A DNA stretch of 7,370 nucleotides, taken from positions 1 through 7,370 of the forward strand of contig RFRA01000053.1 of the NCBI GenBank assembly GCA_009924725.1, given 5' to 3'. Source of the stretch: Actinomycetota bacterium. Lineage in GTDB: Bacteria > Actinomycetota > Actinomycetes > Nanopelagicales > Nanopelagicaceae. Below are positions 1-6,033 of this stretch, piece by piece. Every line of letters begins with the position of its first letter. Within the stretch, counting starts at the first letter, position 1. The notes beneath the pieces are model-generated. The model was not told the origin of the DNA. It saw only the letters and a list, made by a program, of their open reading frames with translations, and did no database searches. The translations under genes were made by a program, and so were the position numbers.

Positions 1-1577
1 CTGGATTGACTGCAAATAATTTAGAAATTCCGGCTGAAGAACGTGGCACATTTAAAGCACTCGGCCACCCCAGCACGATTGCGCATTTGCAAGGTCTAGG
101 AATAACCGCACTTGAACTGTTGCCGATACAAGCGTTTATTTCTGAACCAACTACTGCCCAACGTGGTCTAAAGAACTACTGGGGCTATAACACCTTGTCA
201 TTTAATGCTCCGCACCCGCAATATGCAGCCACCTCAGATGCGGTGAGCGAATTGCAGTGGGCGGTATCGCAACTTCATAGCGCTGGAATCGAAGTAATTC
301 TTGATGTGGTTTATAACCACACTGCCGAAGCTGGCGTCGGTGGCCCAACTCTAAGTTTCCGCGGTATTGATAATCGTGATTGGTATCGTCATAGCAAAGA
401 AAATAGTTACCTTGATTTAACTGGCTGTGGAAATACTTTGGCTGCCGCTAAACCTCATTCGGTTCGCTTCATCATTGATTCGCTGCGCTGGTGGACCGAT
501 GTAATAGGCGTAGATGGTTTTCGTTTTGACCTAGCAACTGCACTTTTCCGCGATGAAGCGGCCCAATACTCCTCACTATTTGCAGCAATTACTGCTGAAC
601 CCGTGCTTCGTGATCGCAAAATGATTGCTGAGCCTTGGGATGTAACGCGATATGGCTTAGGTGATTTTGCTTATCCGTGGCGCGAATGGAATGACTATTT
701 CCGAGACAGCGTTAGACAATTCTGGTTAGGTGACTTAGCTCGCGGATTTGGTGAAGGTGTTAGCGATATTGCTTCAGCTATCAGCGGTTCAAGCGGCATT
801 TTCTATCACCGAGGCCCAACCGCATCAATCAACTTCATAACTGCCCATGATGGATTTACGTTGCGAGATTTAGTTTCCTATAACGAGAAGCACAATGAGG
901 CTAATCGTGAAGAAAATCGCGATGGTCATTCTTCTAATAAATCTTGGAATGCAGGCGTAGAGGGCGAAACCGATGATTTAAGGATTCAACAAATTCGCCA
1001 ATCACTAAAGAAATCAATGGCGGCCACTTTGCTACTTTCTGCGGGTGTGCCGATGATAAATATGGGGGATGAAGTAAATCGCACGCAAAATGGCAGCAAC
1101 AACGGTTATTCAGTTAGTAACGGGGAGAATCCGTGGGCGCAACCATGGGAACTCGATCATGATGCTGAAGATATGCTCAATTCATTTCGTGAACTAATCA
1201 ATATCCGCAAAACTTATCTCTCAGATGTAACAAGTAAGTTCTATACCGGCGAAATTGATTTGGGAACTCAGCGTAAAGATATCGCTTGGTTTAATCGCAA
1301 GGGTGAAGAGATGTTGGATCACTTTTGGCAAAATTCCGAAACTCGTACCCTCTCTATCTATATTGAGGTCAGCCCTGAGCGAGCGCTATTACTTAACTTC
1401 AATTCAAATAAAGTAACTCGAGATTTTGTACTACCCGATGCCACTTGGGGTTCGGCCTTTCGCTGTATCTTTGATGCATCAGAAGAAACTGCTACATATC
1501 AGCCAGTAATCATGATGCCAGGTTCAACAATTGAAGTGCCCGAGCACACAGCGCAAATCTGGCTCGTTACTCGGTAG
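1..1577 (+). CDS. glgX: Glycogen debranching enzyme GlgX (5' end cut by window edge)
   Basis: GlgX is a cytoplasmic GH13 isoamylase-type enzyme that hydrolyses alpha-1,6 branches of (phosphorylase-trimmed) glycogen. The reading frame is open to the left edge (first full codon at position 3). A TTG at position 6 is internal to the conserved family sequence, so the real start lies upstream, and the N-terminal CBM48-like domain is outside the window. Counting residues from that TTG, all GH13 regions are visible: DVVYNH at 100-105, GFRFDLA at 171-177 with nucleophile Asp175, AEPWD at 208-212 with acid/base Glu209, and NFITAHDG at 276-283 with His281-Asp282. RGLKNYWGYNT (53-63) and the TGCGNT motif (139-144) are typical of GlgX/TreX. 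The C-terminal beta domain seems complete and ends at TAG 1575-1577. The visible ~523 residues fit a protein of roughly 700. The fabD start lies 29 bases downstream on the same strand, but no metabolic link is evident. TreX-type isoamylase is the only close alternative. Confidence 0.95.
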   Translation, partial: GLTANNLEIPAEERGTFKALGHPSTIAHLQGLGITALELLPIQAFISEPTTAQRGLKNYWGYNTLSFNAPHPQYAATSDAVSELQWAVSQLHSAGIEVILDVVYNHTAEAGVGGPTLSFRGIDNRDWYRHSKENSYLDLTGCGNTLAAAKPHSVRFIIDSLRWWTDVIGVDGFRFDLATALFRDEAAQYSSLFAAITAEPVLRDRKMIAEPWDVTRYGLGDFAYPWREWNDYFRDSVRQFWLGDLARGFGEGVSDIASAISGSSGIFYHRGPTASINFITAHDGFTLRDLVSYNEKHNEANREENRDGHSSNKSWNAGVEGETDDLRIQQIRQSLKKSMAATLLLSAGVPMINMGDEVNRTQNGSNNGYSVSNGENPWAQPWELDHDAEDMLNSFRELINIRKTYLSDVTSKFYTGEIDLGTQRKDIAWFNRKGEEMLDHFWQNSETRTLSIYIEVSPERALLLNFNSNKVTRDFVLPDATWGSAFRCIFDASEETATYQPVIMMPGSTIEVPEHTAQIWLVTR

Positions 1578-1593
1578 TACCTACAACATCGCA

Positions 1594-1599
1594 TAACAT
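1594..1599 (+). promoter_or_regulatory. Candidate -10 element of a leaderless fabD promoter
   Basis: TAACAT fits the actinobacterial TANNNT -10 consensus and ends 7 bases before the GTG start of fabD, so transcription would begin at or next to the start codon. There is no purine-rich Shine-Dalgarno sequence in the 29-base gap after glgX, which supports leaderless initiation. No convincing -35 is visible. This is a pattern match without experimental support. Co-transcription with glgX remains possible. Confidence 0.45.
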
Positions 1600-1606
1600 T
1601 TAGCTT

Positions 1607-2512
1607 GTGTTAGCAATCATCGCACCAGGTCAAGGTGCTCAAACTCCAGGCATGTTAACGCCTTGGTTAGAAATTAGTGATTGCGCTGAATCAATATCTC
1701 GCTGGTCTGACGTTATTGGTAAAGATTTAGTTGCACTTGGCACGACTGCTGATGCCGATGAAATTAGAGATACCGCAAATGCGCAACCTTTAATTGTCGC
1801 AACTGGCTTAATCGCGGCAAACTTACTAGGCGTTTCAGCGCCAATTATCTCTGGCCATTCAGTTGGCGAAATTACAGCCGCAGCTGTAGCGAAGGTAATC
1901 AGTGAATTCGATGCAATGCGTTTTGTTAACGATCGCGCTAATGCGATGGCAAAGGCTGCTAGTTTAGAAAAGACTGGCATGTCAGCTGTGTTAGGCGGAG
2001 ACCGCGAAGAAGTCCTTGATGCCATATTGAAATTGGGTTTAGTGGTCGCAAATGACAACGGGGCAGGCCAAATTGTGGCGGCAGGCTTGATTAGCGAACT
2101 ATCGCTCTTTGCCGATAATCCCCCAGCTGGTGCTCGAATTCGCCCGCTGGCCGTAGCTGGTGCTTTTCACACTAGATATATGCAATCTGCGCAAGAAGTA
2201 TTAGCTAAGAGTGCAGCAACTATTTCGCCATCTGACCCAACTGGTTCAATTGTTTCAAATCGTGATGGTTTTGCCGTTGTTGATGGCGAAGAAGTACTTG
2301 AGCGCATCATTAGCCAAGTTGCGAGTCCTGTGCGCTGGGATCTCTGCATGAAAAGTCTGCAAGAGTTAGGCGTTACGGGCGTAATTGAGTTAGCACCGGC
2401 TGGAACGTTAGTAGGGTTACTAAAGCGCGCAGCACCTGAGATCGAAACTTTTGCCTTTAAATCTCCTGCCGACTTGGCAGCAGCGAATGAGTTTGCGGAG
2501 AAACATAAATGA
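1607..2512 (+). CDS. fabD: Malonyl-CoA:ACP transacylase FabD
   Basis: FabD transfers malonyl from CoA to the acyl carrier protein, giving the extender unit for type II fatty acid synthesis in the cytoplasm. At 301 residues it has normal length for the family. The N-terminal APGQGAQTPG (6-15) is the family signature. Ser85 in GHSVGE (83-88) is the acyl-enzyme nucleophile, His188 in GAFHT (185-189) the catalytic His, and Arg110 fits the malonate-carboxylate-binding Arg. GQIVAAG (154-160) and the SPVRWDLC segment are also conserved, so the gene looks intact. I chose the GTG at 1607 because the family begins with this Met-Leu-x-x-x-APGQGAQ sequence; it has no Shine-Dalgarno but sits just after a -10-like element. 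It is first in the fab cluster, and its stop overlaps the fabH start by 4 bases (ATGA), implying translational coupling. No FabR/FasR-type regulator gene lies immediately upstream, where Streptomyces has one. Confidence 0.97.
   Translation: MLAIIAPGQGAQTPGMLTPWLEISDCAESISRWSDVIGKDLVALGTTADADEIRDTANAQPLIVATGLIAANLLGVSAPIISGHSVGEITAAAVAKVISEFDAMRFVNDRANAMAKAASLEKTGMSAVLGGDREEVLDAILKLGLVVANDNGAGQIVAAGLISELSLFADNPPAGARIRPLAVAGAFHTRYMQSAQEVLAKSAATISPSDPTGSIVSNRDGFAVVDGEEVLERIISQVASPVRWDLCMKSLQELGVTGVIELAPAGTLVGLLKRAAPEIETFAFKSPADLAAANEFAEKHK
2497..2500 (+). promoter_or_regulatory. Shine-Dalgarno site of fabH
   Basis: GGAG lies inside the end of fabD, 8 bases before the ATG at 2509. It supports that start and, with the ATGA overlap, translation coupled to fabD. 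Confidence 0.65.
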
Positions 2513-3312
2513 GTTTAAAAATAAAAACCGGCAGTAATTCCCGCATCCTTTCAGTTGGAACCTATCGCCCAAAGCGCCAAGTTCCTAACTCAGAAATTGT
2601 TGATCGCATTGAACAAATGGGAAATCCTAAAGCTGCAGCTTTCGATATTAGTGCTGCATGCGCGGGTTTCTGTTATGGCGTAGCAATGGCAAAAGATTTG
2701 ATAGCAGGTGGAACTTCTAAAAATGTTTTAGTGGTCGGCTCGGAAAAATTGTCAGATTTCACCGATCCAGATGATCGTGCAACTGCATTTATTTTCGCCG
2801 ATGGTGCAGGCGCAGTTGTAATTGGTGCAGCCGAAGAGCCCGGTATTGGGCCAACTATTTGGGGCTCTGACGCCGACTCGCGTGATTCGATCTTGTTAAA
2901 CCCAGCTTGGACTGACTTTAGAAATGCGCCAACTAAAGGTGTTACAGATCTGGGCTGGCCAAATATCGCACAACAAGGTCAAACCGTTTTCCGTTGGGCA
3001 GTTTATTCAATGAGCAAAGTTGGTTTGCAAGCACTCGAAGCTGCTGGCATTACTGGCGATCAACTTGCCGCCTTTATTCCACATCAAGCAAATTTTCGGA
3101 TTATCGAAACTATGGCCAAAGAAATGAAGTTGCCGGCAGCTGTGGTTATTGCCGATGATATTAAAACAAATGGCAACACTTCATCGGCATCGATCCCACT
3201 TGCAATGGATGCGCTGCTTGAATCACATCCAGAATTAAGTGGTGGTCTTGCGTTGATAATTGGATATGGCGCAGGTCTCGTTTATGCGGGACAAGTAGTG
3301 CAATTGCCCTAA
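2509..3312 (+). CDS. fabH: 3-oxoacyl-ACP synthase III FabH, with ~68 residues missing internally
   Basis: FabH (KAS III) starts fatty acid synthesis by condensing an acyl-CoA primer with malonyl-ACP. In Actinobacteria the primer is often branched. The catalytic triad is present: Cys51 in AACAGF (49-54), His192 in PHQAN (191-195) and Asn223 in GNTSSAS (222-228). The C-terminus ends in the usual GAGLVYA...LP pattern. However, the protein has 267 residues where actinobacterial FabH has about 333. After VPNSEIVDRIEQ (25-36) the sequence jumps directly to MGNPKAAAFDIS (37-48). The missing block normally holds the SDEWI/SRSGI segment with the CoA-contacting Trp and Arg (Trp32/Arg36 in E. coli), the following helices and strands, and the dimer-interface loop. 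The join is in frame, so the gene reads through, but the product would very likely not fold or bind CoA normally. Family comparison is from memory. Start is the ATG overlapping the fabD stop. Identity is firm; integrity is doubtful. Confidence 0.93.
   Translation: MSLKIKTGSNSRILSVGTYRPKRQVPNSEIVDRIEQMGNPKAAAFDISAACAGFCYGVAMAKDLIAGGTSKNVLVVGSEKLSDFTDPDDRATAFIFADGAGAVVIGAAEEPGIGPTIWGSDADSRDSILLNPAWTDFRNAPTKGVTDLGWPNIAQQGQTVFRWAVYSMSKVGLQALEAAGITGDQLAAFIPHQANFRIIETMAKEMKLPAAVVIADDIKTNGNTSSASIPLAMDALLESHPELSGGLALIIGYGAGLVYAGQVVQLP
2605..2622 (+). other. Apparent in-frame deletion junction inside fabH
   Basis: The conserved FabH N-terminus (ends near IVDRIEQ) joins here to the segment that normally sits about 68 residues later, just before the active-site Cys. 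The expected loss is about 200 bases. The exact breakpoint cannot be placed without an intact relative. The missing segment is not seen elsewhere in the window. Confidence 0.75.
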
Positions 3313-3417
3313 TTTTCGCCGCAATGTGCGCTCATACTCGTAAGTAAGAGCCCTCATGTAAGAGAATTACACCTTACCGATCTAAATCCGTTTACCGAAA
3401 GTGAAGGACATAAAGAA
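3313..3417 (+). other. fabH-acpP intergenic region
   Basis: At 105 bases this is the longest gap in the operon. It holds two short direct repeats: GTAAGAG at 3344-3350 and 3358-3364, and TTACCGA at 3374-3380 and 3392-3398. GTAAG at 3358-3362 can also pair with CTTAC at 3373-3377 as a weak 5-bp stem. I see no convincing promoter or terminator. A gap here could allow separate control of the abundant carrier protein, but that is inference. Confidence 0.4.
3403..3408 (+). promoter_or_regulatory. Shine-Dalgarno site of acpP
   Basis: GAAGGA ends 9 bases before the ATG at 3418 and decides that start. Confidence 0.7.
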
Positions 3418-3666
3418 ATGGCACTAACCCAAGCAGATGTATTAGCTGGTCTTAAAGAGATCGTTGAAGAAGTTGCCGGAATTCCAGCTGCATCAATCGA
3501 GCTAGATAAGAATTTCTCAGATGATCTAGAAGTAGATTCACTAAGCATGGTTGAAGTTGTTGTCGCTTCGGAAGAGCGCTTCGGTGTGAAAATTCCTGAT
3601 GACCAGGTAACTGAACTTAAAACTGTTGGAGATGCAGTTGATTTCATCGTTAAGGCTTCTGCTTAA
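3418..3666 (+). CDS. acpP: Acyl carrier protein AcpP
   Basis: AcpP is the small acidic carrier that holds growing acyl chains as thioesters on a 4'-phosphopantetheine arm; FabD, FabH and FabF all act on it. The 82-residue length is normal. Ser41 in the DLEVDSLSMVE segment (37-47) is the expected phosphopantetheine attachment site. The helix II region SLSMVEVVVASEERFGVKIPDD carries the acidic residues usually contacted by partner enzymes, and the C-terminal helix (VGDAVDFIV) is complete. The start at 3418 is supported by a good Shine-Dalgarno site and by family length. It sits between fabH and fabF as in Streptomyces, with only 23 bases to the fabF start. No oddities are seen; unlike fabH, fabF and accD, this gene is undamaged. 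Confidence 0.97.
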   Translation: MALTQADVLAGLKEIVEEVAGIPAASIELDKNFSDDLEVDSLSMVEVVVASEERFGVKIPDDQVTELKTVGDAVDFIVKASA

Positions 3667-3689
3667 TTAATCGGCGAAGCTAACCAAAG

Positions 3690-4874
3690 ATGTCAGCCCA
3701 ACGACGCGTAGTCGTAACTGGACTTGGTGCAACAACTCCAATCGGAGGCGATGCGCCAAGTACTTGGGCTGCCTTGCTCGCAGGTAAGAGCGGTGCTCGC
3801 ACCCTTACCGAAGATTGGGCAAACACGATTCCAGTTAACTTTGCTGCCCGTGTGGCAGTTGAACCAAGTGAAGTTATGGAACGCGTTGAACTTCGTAAAT
3901 TAGATCGCTCTGAAGCATTTGCTCTGATTGCATCGCGCGAAGCTTGGAAAGATGCGGGCTCACCTGAAGTTGATAATGAGCGTCTTGGTGTTGTTATTGC
4001 TTCCGGCATAGGTGGCGTTACAACTCTGCTTGATCAATATGATGTTTTGAAAGAAAAAGGCGCTCGCTCAGTTAGCCCTTACACAGTGCCGATGTTGATG
4101 CCTAATGGCCCAGCCGCACATGTTGGTCTCGAATTTAAAGCACGCGCAGGTGTTCATACCCCAGTTAGCGCGTGTGCATCAGGTGCTGAAGCAATTGGCT
4201 ATGCCTTTGAAATGATTCGCAATAATCGCGCTGACGTAATTATTAGTGGTGGCGTTGAAGCTGCGATTCACGCGCTGCCGATGGCTGGATTTGCTGCGAT
4301 GAAAGCACTTTCAACTCGTAGCGATGCACCTGAGCGCGCTTCCAGGCCGTATGACCTTGATCGCGATGGTTTTGTTTTGGGCGAAGGCGGCGGAGTTTTA
4401 ATTCTCGAAGAGTACGAGCACGCTAAAGCTCGTGGTGCCAAGATTTATTGTGAAATTGCCGGTCAAGGATTAACTTCTGATGGATTCCACATTGCAGCGC
4501 CAGATCCTGATGGAAATGGTGTGCAACGTGCGATTAAATTCGCACTCGCCGATGCGGGTATCTCAACTAAAGATGTTGTGCACTTAAATGCGCACGCAAC
4601 TTCAACACCTGCTGGCGATGTTGCCGAAGCGAATGCTCTTCGCTTAGCACTTGGTGCAGATGCCGATCACGTGGCAGTTTCAGCAACTAAATCAATGACT
4701 GGTCACTTACTTGGTGGAGCGGGCGCAATCGAATCCGTATTTCTGGTAAAAGCAATTCAGGATCGTCTGGCACCGCCAACTATAAATATTGAAAATCTAG
4801 ATCCGGCCGTAACTGTCGACGTAGTTCGCGAAAAGCCGCGTGCTCTGCCGGCTGGCGATATTGCGGACCAATAA
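3690..4874 (+). CDS. fabF: 3-oxoacyl-ACP synthase II FabF, C-terminus cut off by junction
   Basis: FabF (KAS II, related to mycobacterial KasA/KasB) elongates acyl-ACP by decarboxylative condensation with malonyl-ACP. The condensing triad is intact: Cys162 in SACASGA (160-166), His302 in NAHATST (300-306) and His339 in SMTGHLLG (335-342), with Lys334 beside it. RRVVVTGLGATTPIG (5-19) is the usual N-terminus. The protein stops at residue 394, just after LPAGDIA. The family normally continues about 20 residues through NNSFGFGGHNVALAF, which carries the gatekeeper Phe and the glycine-rich loop lining the active site. The final two residues (Asp-Gln) and the TAA at 4872-4874 come from DNA that reads as accD in another frame, so the C-terminus was replaced and not shortened by a point stop. 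Loss of that loop should abolish or badly damage activity. Start ATG 3690 has only a weak purine-rich site (GGCGAAG, 3673-3679) upstream. It is the fourth gene of the fab cluster. Confidence 0.94.
   Translation: MSAQRRVVVTGLGATTPIGGDAPSTWAALLAGKSGARTLTEDWANTIPVNFAARVAVEPSEVMERVELRKLDRSEAFALIASREAWKDAGSPEVDNERLGVVIASGIGGVTTLLDQYDVLKEKGARSVSPYTVPMLMPNGPAAHVGLEFKARAGVHTPVSACASGAEAIGYAFEMIRNNRADVIISGGVEAAIHALPMAGFAAMKALSTRSDAPERASRPYDLDRDGFVLGEGGGVLILEEYEHAKARGAKIYCEIAGQGLTSDGFHIAAPDPDGNGVQRAIKFALADAGISTKDVVHLNAHATSTPAGDVAEANALRLALGADADHVAVSATKSMTGHLLGGAGAIESVFLVKAIQDRLAPPTINIENLDPAVTVDVVREKPRALPAGDIADQ
4863..4870 (+). other. Apparent deletion junction joining fabF 3' end to accD interior
   Basis: To the left, the sequence encodes FabF up to GDIA. 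To the right, in a different frame, it encodes the AccD interior starting P-I-I-G-I-W-H-S-G-G. The expected fabF end (~20 codons), the intergenic spacer and the accD start (~90 codons) are absent, a loss of roughly 330 bases or more. The breakpoint is placed only within a few bases. Confidence 0.8.
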
Positions 4875-4954
4875 TTGGAATCTGGCACAGTGGTGGTGCG
4901 CGACTACGTGATGGCGTTTCCTCGCTCAGCGCGTTCGGAGAAGTTTTTCAATCC
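4868..4954 (+). pseudogene. accD: accD coding remnant upstream of the first available ATG
   Basis: In the same frame as the ATG at 4955, codons from 4868 encode PIIGIWHSGGARL followed by a segment ending VFQS. This matches the stretch of AccD6-type carboxylases that precedes SMI(T/R)ASG and includes the conserved WHSGGARL motif. No ATG, GTG or TTG lies in frame within it, so it cannot be translated from a local start. It proves that the ATG at 4955 is not the native accD start. Confidence 0.85.
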
Positions 4955-6016
4955 ATGATCACTGCTAGTGGTCGTATTCCCCAGTTATCTCTAGTGCTTG
5001 GCCCAACTGCAGGTGGCGGCGCTTATGGACCAGCGCTGACTGACGTAGTGGTTTTGGCTCCGAATGGCCGAATCTTCGTAACTGGTCCTGATGTTGTTAA
5101 AAGTGTTACTGGCGAAAAAATTGATATCGCAACTCTTGGTGGCCCTGATGCGCATCGCAAGAACAGTGGTGTCGCACACGTGATTGCACGCAGCGAAGAA
5201 GAAGCTTTTGCTGAGATTAGAGATTTAGCATCGCTATTTGCCGATCAAGGTTTATTAAATACCGATTTAGTCGATGAAGATCTAGCTAAGTATGTTCCGG
5301 CAGCAACAAAGCGTGCCTATGAAGTTCACCCACTTGTAAATGCGATTCTCGATTCTGATGCTGAGAAACTAGAACTGCTTCCAATGTGGGCCGAAAATAT
5401 GACCACAGTTTTGGGTCGCTTTGGTGGTCGCACAGTTGGAGTGCTTGCGAATAACCCACAACATTTAGGTGGCGTCCTTGATTCATCTGCAGGTGAAAAA
5501 GCTGCGCGATTCGTTCGCACTTGTGACGCGTTCGGAATTCCGTTAATTGTGATCGCCGATGTTCCGGGATTTTTACCTGGTGCTGGACAAGAGTGGGAAG
5601 GCGCAGTTCGTCGTGGCGCCAAGTTGTTGCATGCATTTGGCGAAGCAGTTGTTCCGCGCGTAACTTTAATTACTCGTCGAGCATATGGCGGTGCCTATGT
5701 TGCGATGAATTCTAAATCTTTAGGTGCTACTCGAGTATTTGCTTGGCCAACTGCCGAAGTTTCGGTAATGGGCGCAGTCGCTGCAGTTCGTGTTCTCCAC
5801 CGCCGATTATTAGCTGACATTCCGCAAGAACAACGCGAATCTATGGAACTTGAATTGGCTGCAGAGCATGATCGAGTTTCAGGCGGCGTAGAGCGCGCAA
5901 TCGAAATTGGCGCAGTTGATGAAATCGTTGAGCCAACCCTGACTCGAAGTGCGCTAGCAAAAGCAATTGCCGCGGCGCCTCATCGAAGAGGCAACCACGG
6001 CAATATCCCGCTCTAG
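4955..6016 (+). CDS. accD: Acyl-CoA carboxylase beta subunit (AccD6-like), N-terminally truncated
   Basis: This is the carboxyltransferase subunit of an actinobacterial acyl-CoA carboxylase. It moves carboxyl from biotin on a separate alpha subunit to acetyl- or propionyl-CoA, supplying malonyl-CoA for FabD. Counting from the ATG, GPTAGGGAYGPALTD (16-30) forms the first oxyanion-hole region and DVPGFLPG (202-209) plus YGGAYVAM (244-251) the second. The protein ends RRGNHGNIPL, like mycobacterial AccD6. The residue after YGGAY, linked to acyl-CoA choice in Streptomyces (Asp for propionyl, Ile for acetyl in related subunits), is Val249, favouring an AccD6-like small-acyl preference. The family has about 470 residues; here 353 follow the ATG, plus 28 in-frame residues upstream without a start codon. 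The first ~90 residues are lost at the fabF junction. The ATG at 4955 has no Shine-Dalgarno and lies mid-domain, so a working enzyme is unlikely from this sequence. The biotin-bearing partner is not in the window. Confidence 0.92.
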   Translation: MITASGRIPQLSLVLGPTAGGGAYGPALTDVVVLAPNGRIFVTGPDVVKSVTGEKIDIATLGGPDAHRKNSGVAHVIARSEEEAFAEIRDLASLFADQGLLNTDLVDEDLAKYVPAATKRAYEVHPLVNAILDSDAEKLELLPMWAENMTTVLGRFGGRTVGVLANNPQHLGGVLDSSAGEKAARFVRTCDAFGIPLIVIADVPGFLPGAGQEWEGAVRRGAKLLHAFGEAVVPRVTLITRRAYGGAYVAMNSKSLGATRVFAWPTAEVSVMGAVAAVRVLHRRLLADIPQEQRESMELELAAEHDRVSGGVERAIEIGAVDEIVEPTLTRSALAKAIAAAPHRRGNHGNIPL

Positions 6017-6033
6017 CTTTATTTTCTTGTTAG

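Noticed and set aside
6..8. TTG at 6 as the true glgX start
   Set aside because: The frame is open to the left edge and this position falls inside conserved GlgX sequence.
1639..2058. Antisense open frames inside fabD and similar ones inside fabH, acpP, fabF, accD and the SIMPL gene
   Set aside because: They lie opposite clearly conserved genes, have low-complexity Ser/Ala/Thr-rich products and match no family I recognise.
2509..3312. A new short class of condensing enzyme in place of damaged FabH
   Set aside because: Sequence on both sides of the join matches ordinary actinobacterial FabH closely, so loss of a block is simpler than a new class.
3358..3377. GTAAG/CTTAC hairpin before acpP as an attenuator
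   Set aside because: The stem is only 5 bp with a 10-base loop and no T-run; too weak to call.
4863..4960. A programmed frameshift or FabF-AccD fusion protein
   Set aside because: Both partners lack conserved parts at the join (FabF C-terminus, AccD N-terminus) and no slippery sequence is seen; a deletion explains it better.
6017..6033. A terminator between accD and the SIMPL gene
   Set aside because: The 17-base gap is T-rich but forms no stem; no hairpin was found in either direction nearby.
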